DNA of 64,000 bases, taken from assembly GCA_965232105.1 (NCBI GenBank), contig OZ246956.1, forward strand, positions 3,782,001 to 3,846,000, given 5' to 3'. The notes beneath the pieces are model-generated. The model searched no databases, was not told the DNA's origin, and saw nothing but the letters and a program-made list of their open reading frames with translations. Below are positions 17,611-25,831 of the stretch, piece after piece. This DNA is from Multivorans sp965232105. Lineage in GTDB: Bacteria > Acidobacteriota > Thermoanaerobaculia > Multivoradales > Multivoraceae. The position numbers and the translations under genes are program-made. The stretch's first letter is position 1, and every line of letters starts with the position of its first letter.

Positions 17611-18374
17611 CAGGGCGCGAGGTCCCGCAGCGTCCGCTGCATCACGCCGTAGCTGCGGAGTTCCTTGCCCAGGAAGGCACGCCGGACCTCCCGCGCGATC
17701 GCCTCGACCGACTTGAGCGTCGACTCCTCGAACCCTCCGTTCTCCTGCAACCGGGAAAGATCGGCGCGGCCGATGCGGCGCAGGAAAGAAAGGGCCGTTT
17801 CGCCGACCCGGCGATTCGCGCCGGCGCCCGCTCCGCACGAAGGGCAAAGAAGGCCTTGCCCTTCGACCGCCAGCATCGCCTCGTCACCGAGCTCGTTGCC
17901 GCAGGACGGGCACTGCCGGGGCGCCGGAAACACGCCGGAGAGCCGCAGGGTCCAGCATTCCAGATAGCGCGCCGCCAGGGAGCGATCGCAACCGGCGATC
18001 AGCGCCTGCACGGTCGAATCCAGGAGCCGGTAGAGGTGATTGTCCGGCTCGTCCTCCTGGGCGAACACCTGCATGTGCTCGGCGAGATACGAAGAGACGA
18101 GAATCCCCTCGAGGTCGGTATGCAGGGCGCCGGGACTCCTGATCATCTCCGCGTCGCCGAGCCGGACCAGATCCCGGTTCGGCTTCTCGAACCAGGACAG
18201 GTGAACCTTCGCAAGCTGCTGCAACTCGCCGCCGAAGCGGCTGAAGCGCGCCCGGGCGCTGCGCGCGGCGCCTCGCTTCAGCCCCCAGTCACGGCTGAGA
18301 AAGACGACGATCCGGTCGCGCTCGTGGAGATCGATCGTCTGAAGCAGCAGTGCCTCGCCGCTTCGCCGCTTCAT
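17610..18374 (-). CDS. recO: DNA repair protein RecO
   Basis: This 254-residue protein has an N-terminal OB fold beginning GEALLLQTIDLHERDRIVVFLSRDWG and a C-terminal helical domain. It has a four-cysteine zinc motif: CPSCGNEL, then CPSCGAG about 25 residues later. RecO loads RecA on SSB-coated DNA with RecR in the RecFOR pathway. It is coupled to mutL and follows mgtE by 15 nt on the same strand, making a probable mgtE-recO-mutL unit. Confidence 0.92.
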   Translation of the reverse strand: MKRRSGEALLLQTIDLHERDRIVVFLSRDWGLKRGAARSARARFSRFGGELQQLAKVHLSWFEKPNRDLVRLGDAEMIRSPGALHTDLEGILVSSYLAEHMQVFAQEDEPDNHLYRLLDSTVQALIAGCDRSLAARYLECWTLRLSGVFPAPRQCPSCGNELGDEAMLAVEGQGLLCPSCGAGAGANRRVGETALSFLRRIGRADLSRLQENGGFEESTLKSVEAIAREVRRAFLGKELRSYGVMQRTLRDLAP

Positions 18375-18389
18375 CGCGTCATCGCTCGT

Positions 18390-19760
18390 TCAGCGGACCA
18401 GCCAGTCGATCATCAGGGTGGCGAGACCGAAGTACACGAGGATGCCGGTGATGTCGCTGGACGTCGTGACCATGGGGCCGCTGGCCACCGCCGGGTCGAT
18501 GCCCATCCGCTCGAAGGCCATCGGCAGCAGCGAGCCGATCAGCGAGGCGAGCATGATCGCGAGAAAGAGCGAACTCGCAACCACCGCGCTGAAGGCCGGG
18601 TTCTGTTCGAGGAACGCAGCGACCCCCGCGGCGACCGTCGAGCAGACCAGGCCCACGACGAGACCGATCCGGATCTGCTGCATCAGGAAGCGCCGCATCC
18701 GGCCGCCGCCCTCCCCGATCCTGCCGGTGGCCAGGCCGCGCACGGTCAGCGTCATCGTCTGACTGCCGATGTTGCCGCCCATGCCCATGACCACCGGTGC
18801 GAAGGCGAGCAGGAAGACCTCGTTCAGTCTCAACTGGAACTGCTTCATCAGGACGCCGGTCAGCGTCAGGCCGATCAGATTGACGAGCAGCCAGGGCAGC
18901 CGGATGCCGGCGACGCGCCAGGACCGTTCCCGGTACAGCAGCTCGTCGTCCGACGTCCCCACCATCTTGTAGAAGTCCTCTTCCGCCTCCTCCTGCACGA
19001 TGTCGATCACGTCGTCGACCGTCACGAGGCCCAGCAGCCGGCGGCGGTCGTCGACGACCGGAATGGCGAGGAAGTCGTAGCGCGACGCGAGCCGCGCCAC
19101 GTCCTCCTGGTCCGTATCCGTGTGCGCGGTGACGAGACCGCGGTTCATGATCTCGCCCAGGGTGCGGCTCGGCACCGAGAGCAGGAGCTCCCGCAGCGAC
19201 AGGACACCGGCCAGGCGGCCCTCCGGATCGACGACGTAGAGGTAGAAGATCATCTCGACCTCGCCGTGCTCCCGAATCTTGGCGATCGCGTCGCCGACCG
19301 GCGTGTCCTCCGGCAGGGAGAAGAACTCCGTGTTCATGATCCGCCCGGCCGTGTCCTCCTCGTAGGCGAACTGGGTCTGGAGTTCGTCCCGGTCGGGCCG
19401 GTCGAGCAGAGCCAGGACGGACTCGCGCAGCTCGTCTTCGAGCCCGTCGACGATCTCGACACTGTCGTCGACCGCCAGCGGCGCGAGCAGCCCCGCGATC
19501 TCGGACGGCGCGAGCTCCTCGAGCAACGGCCGCCGCTCACCGGGCTCCAGTTCCAGCAATACCTCGCCGGCCGAGTCCGGGTAGTCCTCGAGTGCGAGGC
19601 GGACGACGAACAACTGCTCCGTGGGTACGAGTTTCCTCAGCGCGGCGGCGACGTCTCCGGGCCGCACCTTGCTCAGTACGCGCGACAGGTTCAGCCGCGC
19701 GCCGCGGCGTGCGAGCCGCCGCATCGTGTCGCCGAGAATCTCTACCCGCTGGGTGGACAT
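18390..19760 (-). CDS. mgtE: Magnesium transporter MgtE
   Basis: This 456-residue protein has the cytosolic N domain, two CBS domains (roughly residues 130-255, including IMNTEFFSLPEDTPVGDAI and IPVVDDRRRLLGLVTVDDVIDIV fragments) and a five-helix membrane domain. The pore region reads PVVMGMGGNIGSQTMTL. The C-terminal helix has the TTSSDITGILVYFGLA pattern with the conserved Asp. It mediates gated Mg2+ influx. It is upstream of recO and mutL on the same strand, a linkage I would treat as positional. Confidence 0.93.
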   Translation of the reverse strand: MSTQRVEILGDTMRRLARRGARLNLSRVLSKVRPGDVAAALRKLVPTEQLFVVRLALEDYPDSAGEVLLELEPGERRPLLEELAPSEIAGLLAPLAVDDSVEIVDGLEDELRESVLALLDRPDRDELQTQFAYEEDTAGRIMNTEFFSLPEDTPVGDAIAKIREHGEVEMIFYLYVVDPEGRLAGVLSLRELLLSVPSRTLGEIMNRGLVTAHTDTDQEDVARLASRYDFLAIPVVDDRRRLLGLVTVDDVIDIVQEEAEEDFYKMVGTSDDELLYRERSWRVAGIRLPWLLVNLIGLTLTGVLMKQFQLRLNEVFLLAFAPVVMGMGGNIGSQTMTLTVRGLATGRIGEGGGRMRRFLMQQIRIGLVVGLVCSTVAAGVAAFLEQNPAFSAVVASSLFLAIMLASLIGSLLPMAFERMGIDPAVASGPMVTTSSDITGILVYFGLATLMIDWLVR

Positions 19761-19973
19761 GGCGGGCTGAATGGTACCAGCCGGGCGTGGCCCGTCGGCC
19801 CGGCCTGGACCCGCTACGAGCCGCTAAGCTTCGGCGCCTCAGGCATTTGGCGAACGGCTCTTGGCCCCGGCCGGCGCCGCTATCCGGCTCGGCCTCAGCC
19901 ACCGGACGACCTGCCGGGGCATCGCCGCTTGGAACGACCCGCAACGCCCGGGCTGCCCCCGCCGCTGCGGCGC

Positions 19974-20441
19974 TCAGTCGACTTCGAAAACAGCGTCGAT
20001 CTCGACCGGGACGTTGAACGGCAGCTCGTTCGCGCCGACCGCGAAGCGGGCGTGCCGCCCCCTGTCGCCGAAGACCTCCACCATCAGGTCCGAGGCTCCG
20101 TTGATCACCGCCGGATGGTTGTCGAAGTCGTCGCTGCAGTTGACGAAGCCGCCGAGCTTCACGCAACGGACGACGCGTTCCAGGTCGCCATCGCAGGCTG
20201 CCGCGACGACGGCCACGATGTTCACCCCGACCAGGCGGGCGGCCTCCCGCGCCTCCTCCAGCGAGTAGTCGACACCCACCTTGCCCCGGTACGCCAACCT
20301 CCCGTCCTTCACCGGCACCTGGCCGGAAACGAAGACGAGCGACCCGGTGCGCACGAAAGGCACGTAGTTCGCGGCGGGCGCCGCGGGTTCGGGGAGTTCC
20401 AGGCCGAGCGCTTCGAGACGCTCCTTGACTGTCTTCGTCAT
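19974..20441 (-). CDS. RidA/YjgF-family protein
   Basis: This 155-residue protein has the chorismate-mutase-like fold pattern: LVFVSGQVPVKDGRL, EEAREAARLVGVNIVA, and the C-terminal HARFAVGANELPFNVPVEIDAVFEV with the arginine typical of 2-iminobutanoate deaminase relatives. It is closer to the longer YjgH-like branch than to E. coli RidA (128 residues). It could detoxify reactive enamines or have a specialised catabolic role. It lies 16 nt downstream of the LLM oxidoreductase gene on the same strand. Confidence 0.85.
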   Translation of the reverse strand: MTKTVKERLEALGLELPEPAAPAANYVPFVRTGSLVFVSGQVPVKDGRLAYRGKVGVDYSLEEAREAARLVGVNIVAVVAAACDGDLERVVRCVKLGGFVNCSDDFDNHPAVINGASDLMVEVFGDRGRHARFAVGANELPFNVPVEIDAVFEVD

Positions 20442-20457
20442 CGAAACAGGCTCCTGC

Positions 20458-21378
20458 CTACGAGTAGGCGGCGAACAGCTCCTCGAACGCCTTGATCTGG
20501 TTGCCGGCCGCCGACGACGGCACCAGGATCGGCGTGCCGATACCGGCGTCGAACCAGCGCTCGACCCCCTCGCGCACCTCCGCCGCGGTGCCGAACAGCG
20601 TGCAATCGGCCAGCCAGCGATCCGAGAGGAGGGCCGGAATGCGGTCCATCTCGCCCTGCTCGACGGCCTGCTCCACCGCCTCCATCTCCTCGACGTAGCC
20701 GGCTGCCTTCCAGTAGTTGCGGTAGTTCGGCAGCAGGACGTAGCGGGACAGCGTCTTCCGGTTGCGCGCCGCCGCCAGGTCGCGGTCGTCGGAGATGACC
20801 GTCGGGATCATGTTGCCGACGAAGAAGTCGGGATCGGCGACCCTTCCCCCCGTTGCCGCCAGGGAATGCGCCATGTGGGAGCGGGCGCCATTCGCGAACA
20901 CCATGCCGTCGCCGATCTCCGCGGCGGTGGCGATCATCCGGTCGCGCAGCGTGGCGAGAACGATCGGCGGCAGTTCGCCGGCGCCACGCACCGCCTTCAG
21001 TTCGTCGACGAAGGCGCGGATGTCGCCCAGCGGCTTGCCGACGGTGACGCCCAGGCGCTTGTGAGCCGGCGCGTGCCCGACGCCGACGCCGAACCGGAAG
21101 CGGCCCCGGGACACCTCGTGGATGAAGGACGCCGTGTGGGCGAACTCCGTCACGTGGCGGGTGTAGATGTTCACGATCGAGGTGCCGAAGTGGATGCGCT
21201 CGGTGCGCAGCGCGATCGCCTCGCAGAGCGCCAGACCGTCGCCCATGCTCGGACAGTAGATGCCGCTGAAGCCGCGGCCTTCGGTCTCCGCCGCCAGGTC
21301 GAGGGTCATCCGGCGGCGGCCGGCCACGGCGGCCAGCGAAATCGCAGGGGCGCGTTCGCTTGAGGGTGTCGTCGTCAT
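20458..21378 (-). CDS. LLM-class flavin- or F420-dependent oxidoreductase
   Basis: This 306-residue luciferase-like TIM-barrel protein has the family segments GFSGIYCPSMGD, RIHFGTSIVNIYTRH and RGRFRFGVGVGHAPAHKRLGV (shown in parts), and the C-terminal IGTPILVPSS. Members use reduced FMN or F420 to oxidise or reduce diverse substrates. The complete F420 operon at 25.8-31.7 kb makes F420 the plausible cofactor, but this is inference. It probably forms a two-gene unit with the RidA-like gene. It is divergent from the CoA-transferase gene, with 74 bp between the two starts. Confidence 0.82.
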   Translation of the reverse strand: MTTTPSSERAPAISLAAVAGRRRMTLDLAAETEGRGFSGIYCPSMGDGLALCEAIALRTERIHFGTSIVNIYTRHVTEFAHTASFIHEVSRGRFRFGVGVGHAPAHKRLGVTVGKPLGDIRAFVDELKAVRGAGELPPIVLATLRDRMIATAAEIGDGMVFANGARSHMAHSLAATGGRVADPDFFVGNMIPTVISDDRDLAAARNRKTLSRYVLLPNYRNYWKAAGYVEEMEAVEQAVEQGEMDRIPALLSDRWLADCTLFGTAAEVREGVERWFDAGIGTPILVPSSAAGNQIKAFEELFAAYS

Positions 21379-21452
21379 GGCCGCGGCAGGGTATCAGCGT
21401 CCCGGAACGAACAGGGAGTCCGTCGCAGCGTGCGGCTACGCTACGGGCCGCG

Positions 21453-22712
21453 ATGGAGAAACTCGCTCCCGAACAAGTCGGCGCGCTGCTCCGCCCCGGC
21501 ATGAAGGTGGCCGTTCTGGGCGGCTGCAACGAACCTCGCGGCATTGCCGCCGCCCTGCACGCTCAGCCGGAAGCGACCGCCGGCGTGGAGTTCACGGTCA
21601 CCCGCATCCCCGGCATCGCCTCACCAACGCTCGCACCCTGGGCCGGCTCGACGGTGCGGAGCTTCTTCGTCACGCCCGAGATGCGCGCCGGCTTCGAGGC
21701 CGGCTCGGTCCGTTTCGCGCCGATGCAGTACCGGCACGTCTGGGACGATCTCGTCGCGGCGCCCTTCGATCTGGCGATCGCGCAGTTCACGCCGCCGGAC
21801 GAGAGCGGAGACTGTTCACTCGGCATCGGCGCCGGGTTTCTGCCGGCCCTGCTGAAGCGCTCGGAGATCCCCTTCGTCGCGGAGTGGAACCGCGCGCTGC
21901 CCCGGCTGCCGGGCGCACCGACGGTCAACGCCGACCGTTTCGACTACGTGGTCGAGACCGACATCGCACCGCCCACCCTTGCCAGCCGGAGCGGCCCCGT
22001 CGCCGAGCGCATCGGCGGCCTGGTCGCGGGCCTCGTTCGCGACGGCGACTGCATCGAAACCGGCGTCGGAGCGATCCCGGGCGCGGTGCTGGCCGCGCTC
22101 CACGGTCACCGCGACCTCGGCTTTCACTCGGGCCTGCTGTCGGACGGCGTGATGGACCTCGTGGAAGCCGGCGCCGTCACGGGCGCCCGAAAGACGCTCG
22201 ACAAGGGACGTCTGGTCGCCGCCATGGTCCTCGGATCGCCGGCGCTGTACGACTGGGCGAGCCGCTGCGACCTGATCGACCTTCGTACCGTCGACTACAC
22301 CCACGACGTGCGGGTCATCGCAGCGCTCGGCAACTTCGTCGCGCTGAACTCCGCGGTCGAAGTGGACCTGTTCGGCCAGGTCAACTCGGAAATCGTCCGC
22401 GGACGCCAGATCAGCGGCACGGGCGGCGCTGTCGACTTCATGCGCGGCGCACGGATGTCACCCGGCGGGCGGTCGATCGTCGCCTTCGAGGCGACCGCCG
22501 GCGGAGACCGCTTCTCCCGCATCGTCCCGGCGCTGCCGCCCGAGCACGCCGCCACAGCGCTCCGCACCGACGCGGACGTCTTTGTCACAGAGTACGGCGT
22601 CGCCGAGGTGCGCGGACTCGACACCCTCGAGCGGGCCCGCCGGCTCATCGCGATTGCGGCGCCGCAGTTCCGTGAAGAGTTGGAGAAGGAGGCAACGGCG
22701 CAGTTCCTCTAG
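21453..22712 (+). CDS. Acetyl-CoA hydrolase/transferase-family CoA-transferase
   Basis: This 419-residue protein belongs to the family of 4-hydroxybutyrate CoA-transferase and acetyl-CoA hydrolase. Visible features are the N-terminal LRPGMKVAVLGGCNEPRG, IETGVGAIPGAVLAAL, LGFHSGLLSDGVMDLVEAG (in parts), the ALNSAVEVDLFGQVN segment with its acidic catalytic residue, and FVTEYGVAEVRGLD near the end. It moves CoA between short acyl donors and acceptors. ATG 21453 is preferred because the upstream in-frame sequence overlaps the divergent LLM gene and is not family-like. Confidence 0.85.
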   Translation: MEKLAPEQVGALLRPGMKVAVLGGCNEPRGIAAALHAQPEATAGVEFTVTRIPGIASPTLAPWAGSTVRSFFVTPEMRAGFEAGSVRFAPMQYRHVWDDLVAAPFDLAIAQFTPPDESGDCSLGIGAGFLPALLKRSEIPFVAEWNRALPRLPGAPTVNADRFDYVVETDIAPPTLASRSGPVAERIGGLVAGLVRDGDCIETGVGAIPGAVLAALHGHRDLGFHSGLLSDGVMDLVEAGAVTGARKTLDKGRLVAAMVLGSPALYDWASRCDLIDLRTVDYTHDVRVIAALGNFVALNSAVEVDLFGQVNSEIVRGRQISGTGGAVDFMRGARMSPGGRSIVAFEATAGGDRFSRIVPALPPEHAATALRTDADVFVTEYGVAEVRGLDTLERARRLIAIAAPQFREELEKEATAQFL

Positions 22713-22768
22713 CTCTCAGAGGCCCTCAGGCGCAGTCTTGCATCGGCGAACCGGTGTCCCAGACGGAT

Positions 22769-22803
22769 CCGACACGTGTAGCTCTCGTGCTATACATGTA
22801 GCC
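22769..22803 (+). promoter_or_regulatory. vapBC promoter with embedded operator; probably leaderless
   Basis: CCGACA (22769-22774), a 16-nt spacer and TATACAT (22791-22797) precede the antitoxin ATG at 22804 by only 6 nt, so transcription should begin at or next to the start codon. No Shine-Dalgarno is present. An imperfect inverted repeat GTGTAGC (22776-22782) / GCTATAC (22789-22795) overlaps the spacer and -10 box, a position suited to autorepression by VapB-VapC. Confidence 0.5.
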
Positions 22804-23058
22804 ATGGCTCTCAACATCAGGAACGCAGAAGCAGAGCGCCTGGCCACCGAACTGGTGCGCCTGACGGGGCAAACCAAGACCGACGCAGTCACGGAGGCCC
22901 TTCGTGAGCATCTGGAACGGCGTCGCCGAGAACAGTCCGGTCGAACGCTGGCAGGCGAACTCAACGAGATCGGTCTTCGGTGCGCGAAGCTGCCGGTACG
23001 AGACGGGCGGTCCGCAGACGAGATCCTCGGGTACGACGAGAACGGCCTTCCCCGCTGA
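22804..23058 (+). CDS. vapB: VapB-type antitoxin (PSK/Rv0623-like)
   Basis: This 84-residue protein begins MALNIRNAEAERLATELVRLTG, split by a conserved KTDAVTEAL helix. That is the ribbon-helix-helix-like pattern of Rv0623/PSK-type antitoxins. The C-terminal tail (GRSADEILGYDENGLPR) is the part expected to wrap the toxin. It overlaps vapC as TGATG. It should neutralise the toxin and repress the operon through the inverted repeat just upstream. Confidence 0.85.
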   Translation: MALNIRNAEAERLATELVRLTGQTKTDAVTEALREHLERRRREQSGRTLAGELNEIGLRCAKLPVRDGRSADEILGYDENGLPR

Positions 23059-23459
23059 TGGTCATCGATACGTCGGCGCTGATTGCGATTCTGCAGGACG
23101 AACCGGAACGCGTCTCATTCAGCGAGGAGATCGCGGCTGCGGCCGTGTGCCGGACATCGGCGGCCACTTTCTTCGAGGCGTCGATGGTCCTCGAAGCGCG
23201 TCACGGGGCCGAAGGCGTTCGGTTGCTCGACCTGTTGCTCGAATCGGCGAGCGTTGAGGTGGTTGCCGTCGACTTCACTCAGGCCAGGATCGCGCGCCAG
23301 GCGTTCGCCAACTTCGGGAAAGGGCGGCACCCGGCCCGACTCAACTACGGCGACTGCTTTTCCTATGCACTCTCCCGTCATCTCGGGGAGCCGCTGCTCT
23401 GCAAGGGCAACGACTTCTCGCGGACGGATCTCCCGCTGGTCCCGACCCCAGGCCGCTGA
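23058..23459 (+). CDS. vapC: VapC-type PIN-domain ribonuclease toxin
   Basis: This 133-residue PIN protein begins MVIDTSALIAILQDEPER with the first catalytic Asp. It has SAATFFEASMVLE with the conserved Glu, and LNYGDCFSYALSRHLGEPLLCKGNDF with the C-terminal acidic residues. It is a complete Mg2+-dependent endoribonuclease of the VapC group whose usual targets are tRNA or rRNA. It is coupled to the vapB gene at 22804. It belongs to a different subfamily from the two Phd-linked VapCs at 25018 and 32214. Confidence 0.88.
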   Translation: MVIDTSALIAILQDEPERVSFSEEIAAAAVCRTSAATFFEASMVLEARHGAEGVRLLDLLLESASVEVVAVDFTQARIARQAFANFGKGRHPARLNYGDCFSYALSRHLGEPLLCKGNDFSRTDLPLVPTPGR

Positions 23460-23492
23460 GAGCGGCAAGTGACGCCTCGGCTTGGGGCGTCC

Positions 23493-24104
23493 CTACGCCT
23501 TGGCGCTCGGCCGCGCCGACACGGCCTGGTGCCAGCGCAGCAGGTTCGGCGTCTCCTCGGTGACCTTGAACTTGGTCACCCGGCCGAAGTCGATCCCGAT
23601 CTGGGCGGTGATGTCGGCGATCGAGTACTCGTCGCCCGCGACGAACTCGCGGTCCGCGAGTTCCTTGTCCAGCCACTCCAGACGCTTCGACGCCTGGCTG
23701 CGCTGGCCTTCCCCGTAGTCCGGGTACTGCTCGATGCGATCGGCGAAGTAGGGGTGGGTGTTGCGGAAGACCTGCATGATCGGCAGCGCGATCTCGAGCT
23801 CCATCCGCCGCTGCCACATCTCGATTCGGGCCGCCTGCTCCGGGTCGTTGCCGCCCATCAGGGCCGGTTCGGGCTGCGATTGCTCGAAGTAGCGGCAGAT
23901 GGCGACCGACTCGGCGATGAACGTACCGTCGTCGAGCTCGAGCACCGGGACGCGGCCCATCGGGTTCTTCTTGCGGAAGGGCGCCTGCCTGTTCTCGGCG
24001 CTGCCCAGGTCGACCGGCACGATGGGAACCTCGATGCCCTTCTCGGCCAGGAAGATGCGGACGCGGCGGCAGTTGGGGGCGGTGGCGGCTTCGTGTAGCT
24101 TCAT
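23493..24104 (-). CDS. Glutathione S-transferase family protein
   Basis: This 203-residue protein has an N-terminal thioredoxin-like domain (MKLHEAATAPNCRRVRIFLAEKG, in parts; NPMGRVPVLELDDGTFIAES with the cis-Pro and the glutathione-binding ES) and an all-helical C-terminal domain containing EFVAGDEYSIADI. The N-terminal AxxPN pattern suggests a Ser/Cys-type bacterial GST. It is transcribed alone on the minus strand. The substrate is not deducible. Confidence 0.88.
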   Translation of the reverse strand: MKLHEAATAPNCRRVRIFLAEKGIEVPIVPVDLGSAENRQAPFRKKNPMGRVPVLELDDGTFIAESVAICRYFEQSQPEPALMGGNDPEQAARIEMWQRRMELEIALPIMQVFRNTHPYFADRIEQYPDYGEGQRSQASKRLEWLDKELADREFVAGDEYSIADITAQIGIDFGRVTKFKVTEETPNLLRWHQAVSARPSAKA

Positions 24105-24210
24105 GGCTCAGGACATCTCCTGGAGGTCGGCTGCTGATGGTCAAGGCTTGGAAAACGACGGGCGCGCAGTGTAACCGCATCCGGCGCGCGAATCACCGGG
24201 AGCCCCGCCG

Positions 24211-25008
24211 ATGATCGAGCTCATCGCCCAGCCCTCGTTCTGGGCCGCGCTCTTCTCCGTCACGCTGATCCAGATCGCGCTCGGCGCGGACAACCTGATC
24301 ATCATCACGATCATCGCCAACAAGCTCCCCGAGACTCGGCGCAAGCAGGCGATCCAGCTCGGCCTGGTGCTGGCGATGACGCTCCGCATCGTGCTGCTCC
24401 TGATCCTGAGCCTGGTGCTCGGGGCCGCGACGGCCGAACTCTGGACCTTCGACGGAGCGTTCCTCGGCGTCGAGATGGCCGGCAGCGTCGACGGCAAGTC
24501 GCTGGTGCTCGTGATCGGCGGACTGTTCCTGATCTGGAAGGGCGTCAAGGAGCTGCGCATCAAGCTGAAGGCGGTCGAGCACGAGGTCGCGAAGGCAAGC
24601 CGCTTCGCCGAGGTCGTCACCCTGATCGTGGGCATGAACCTGATCTTCTCCGTCGACTCGATCCTGACCGTCGTCGGCATGACGGACATCTTCGCGGTCA
24701 TGGTCGGCTCGGTGCTCATCTCGGTCGCGCTGATGCTGGTCTTCGCCGGTCCGATCTCGCGCTTCCTCAGCTCCAACCCCGAGTTCGAGATCCTCGGCCT
24801 GTTCGTTCTCCTTCTGATCGGCTTCGTGCTGATCCTGGAAGGCGGCCACAGCGCCCACCTGACCGTGAACGGCTCCCCCACCCCGTACATCCCGCAGTGG
24901 ATCGTCATCTTCATCCTGCTGCTGATGTTCGCGCTCGACCTCTACCAGAACTGGTGGGAGCGAAAGCAGGAGGTCGACGCGGTGGCGCTCCACCGGCGAC
25001 GAAAGTAG
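24211..25008 (+). CDS. TerC-family integral membrane protein
   Basis: This 265-residue protein has about seven transmembrane helices. The first contains the family signature QIALGADNLIIITIIANKL, with the conserved Asp-Asn, and a mirrored MNLIFSVDSILTVVGM mid-protein. TerC proteins are linked to tellurite resistance and, more generally, to metal (Mn2+) homeostasis at the membrane. The start ATG is isolated from neighbours. The stop is 9 bp from the convergent vapC. Confidence 0.88.
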   Translation: MIELIAQPSFWAALFSVTLIQIALGADNLIIITIIANKLPETRRKQAIQLGLVLAMTLRIVLLLILSLVLGAATAELWTFDGAFLGVEMAGSVDGKSLVLVIGGLFLIWKGVKELRIKLKAVEHEVAKASRFAEVVTLIVGMNLIFSVDSILTVVGMTDIFAVMVGSVLISVALMLVFAGPISRFLSSNPEFEILGLFVLLLIGFVLILEGGHSAHLTVNGSPTPYIPQWIVIFILLLMFALDLYQNWWERKQEVDAVALHRRRK

Positions 25009-25017
25009 AGCGTGCTG

Positions 25018-25404
25018 CTAGACCTTGCGGATCGGTCCGGGGTAGCGGGCCACAACCTTGTCGGCTGTAAGCAGCGTCAGGCCCTCCACCTGAGCCTGCG
25101 CGACAAGCAGGCGGTCGAACGGATCACGGTGGATCGGTGGCAGCAGATCCACTGCCGCCGCATGAACGCCGGTCACCGGCAGTTCCGTGTAGCCGACCTC
25201 GAGCAGACCCCGGCGAAGCACCCGGGGGTCCAGCGGAAAGTCCCGGCGCCGCAGCCCGTGCTTGATCGCGACCTCCCAGATCGATGCCGCGCTGAAGATG
25301 AGCTCCGACTCCGGTTCCTGGAGCAACCGCCGCACCTCAAGCGGCAGCACGGGCGAGTCGACGGCCGACCAAACCAGGAGGTGGGTATCGAGGAGCAACG
25401 TCAC
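25018..25404 (-). CDS. VapC-type PIN-domain toxin (Phd-linked)
   Basis: This 128-residue PIN protein begins MTLLLDTHLLVWSA. It has SAASIWEVAIKHGL with the central Glu, and HRDPFDRLLVAQAQVEGLTLLTADKVV with the final Asp residues. The catalytic set is complete. It overlaps the Phd antitoxin upstream by 4 nt. It is clearly related to the PIN protein at 32214-32570; together the two modules bracket the F420 genes. Confidence 0.9.
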   Translation of the reverse strand: MTLLLDTHLLVWSAVDSPVLPLEVRRLLQEPESELIFSAASIWEVAIKHGLRRRDFPLDPRVLRRGLLEVGYTELPVTGVHAAAVDLLPPIHRDPFDRLLVAQAQVEGLTLLTADKVVARYPGPIRKV

Positions 25405-25643
25405 TCGTCGCCGTGGAAGAGCTTCTCGATCTCCTCCGCCGCCATCCGATCGAAGTCATCCGGGATCGCCATCTCGCCCTTGATGAAGCCGATCCGGCTC
25501 TTGCGAAGCCCCGGTCGGTCCACCGGGACGACCTTGGCCACCGGCTTTCCGGCACGCGCGATGATGAAGGGATCTCCGTCGACGACTTCGCGCAAGAGGC
25601 GGGAGAGATGAGTCTTTGCTTGATGGATGTTGACGACTCGCAT
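25401..25643 (-). CDS. Phd/YefM-family antitoxin
   Basis: This 80-residue protein begins MRVVNIHQAKTHLSRLLREVVDGDPFIIARAGKPVAKVVP, in parts: the canonical Phd/YefM N-terminal dimerisation and DNA-binding fold. The acidic C-terminal tail is disordered-looking and should block the PIN toxin. It is translationally coupled to the toxin gene at 25018-25404. It probably autorepresses the operon through the palindrome just upstream. Confidence 0.9.
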   Translation of the reverse strand: MRVVNIHQAKTHLSRLLREVVDGDPFIIARAGKPVAKVVPVDRPGLRKSRIGFIKGEMAIPDDFDRMAAEEIEKLFHGDE

Positions 25644-25663
25644 CGTGAGGCTCCACGGAGTGG

Positions 25664-25679
25664 ACTAACTCCGATTAGT
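25664..25679 (-). promoter_or_regulatory. Candidate operator upstream of Phd-VapC
   Basis: ACTAA (25664-25668) and TTAGT (25675-25679) form a 5-bp inverted repeat with a 6-nt spacer, about 20 nt upstream of the antitoxin ATG on the minus strand. It sits in the only AT-rich patch of the intergenic region and overlaps a TAAACT-like -10 element. Phd family members bind short palindromes of this kind; the assignment is by position only. Confidence 0.3.
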
Positions 25680-25831
25680 TTACACCAGAGAACTCCGCTC
25701 ACATGGCCGGCGCAGCTACCTGCGGCGAAGTTGACGAGTCGACACTCCGAGGCGGTGTACGATCGCCGCCCTCGCGTCCTGGCCCGATGCTGCGAGGACG
25801 AAGAGTGCCACCGAAAGCCACTGGAACCGCC

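Noticed and set aside
19761..19973. 213-bp gap between mgtE and the RidA-like gene, searched for a small RNA or ORF
   Set aside because: No convincing reading frame, hairpin or promoter pattern was seen.
17856..20495. Long plus-strand open frame (over 870 codons) spanning recO, mgtE and the RidA-like gene
   Set aside because: The GC-rich third positions keep antisense frames open; three recognised genes lie on the other strand.
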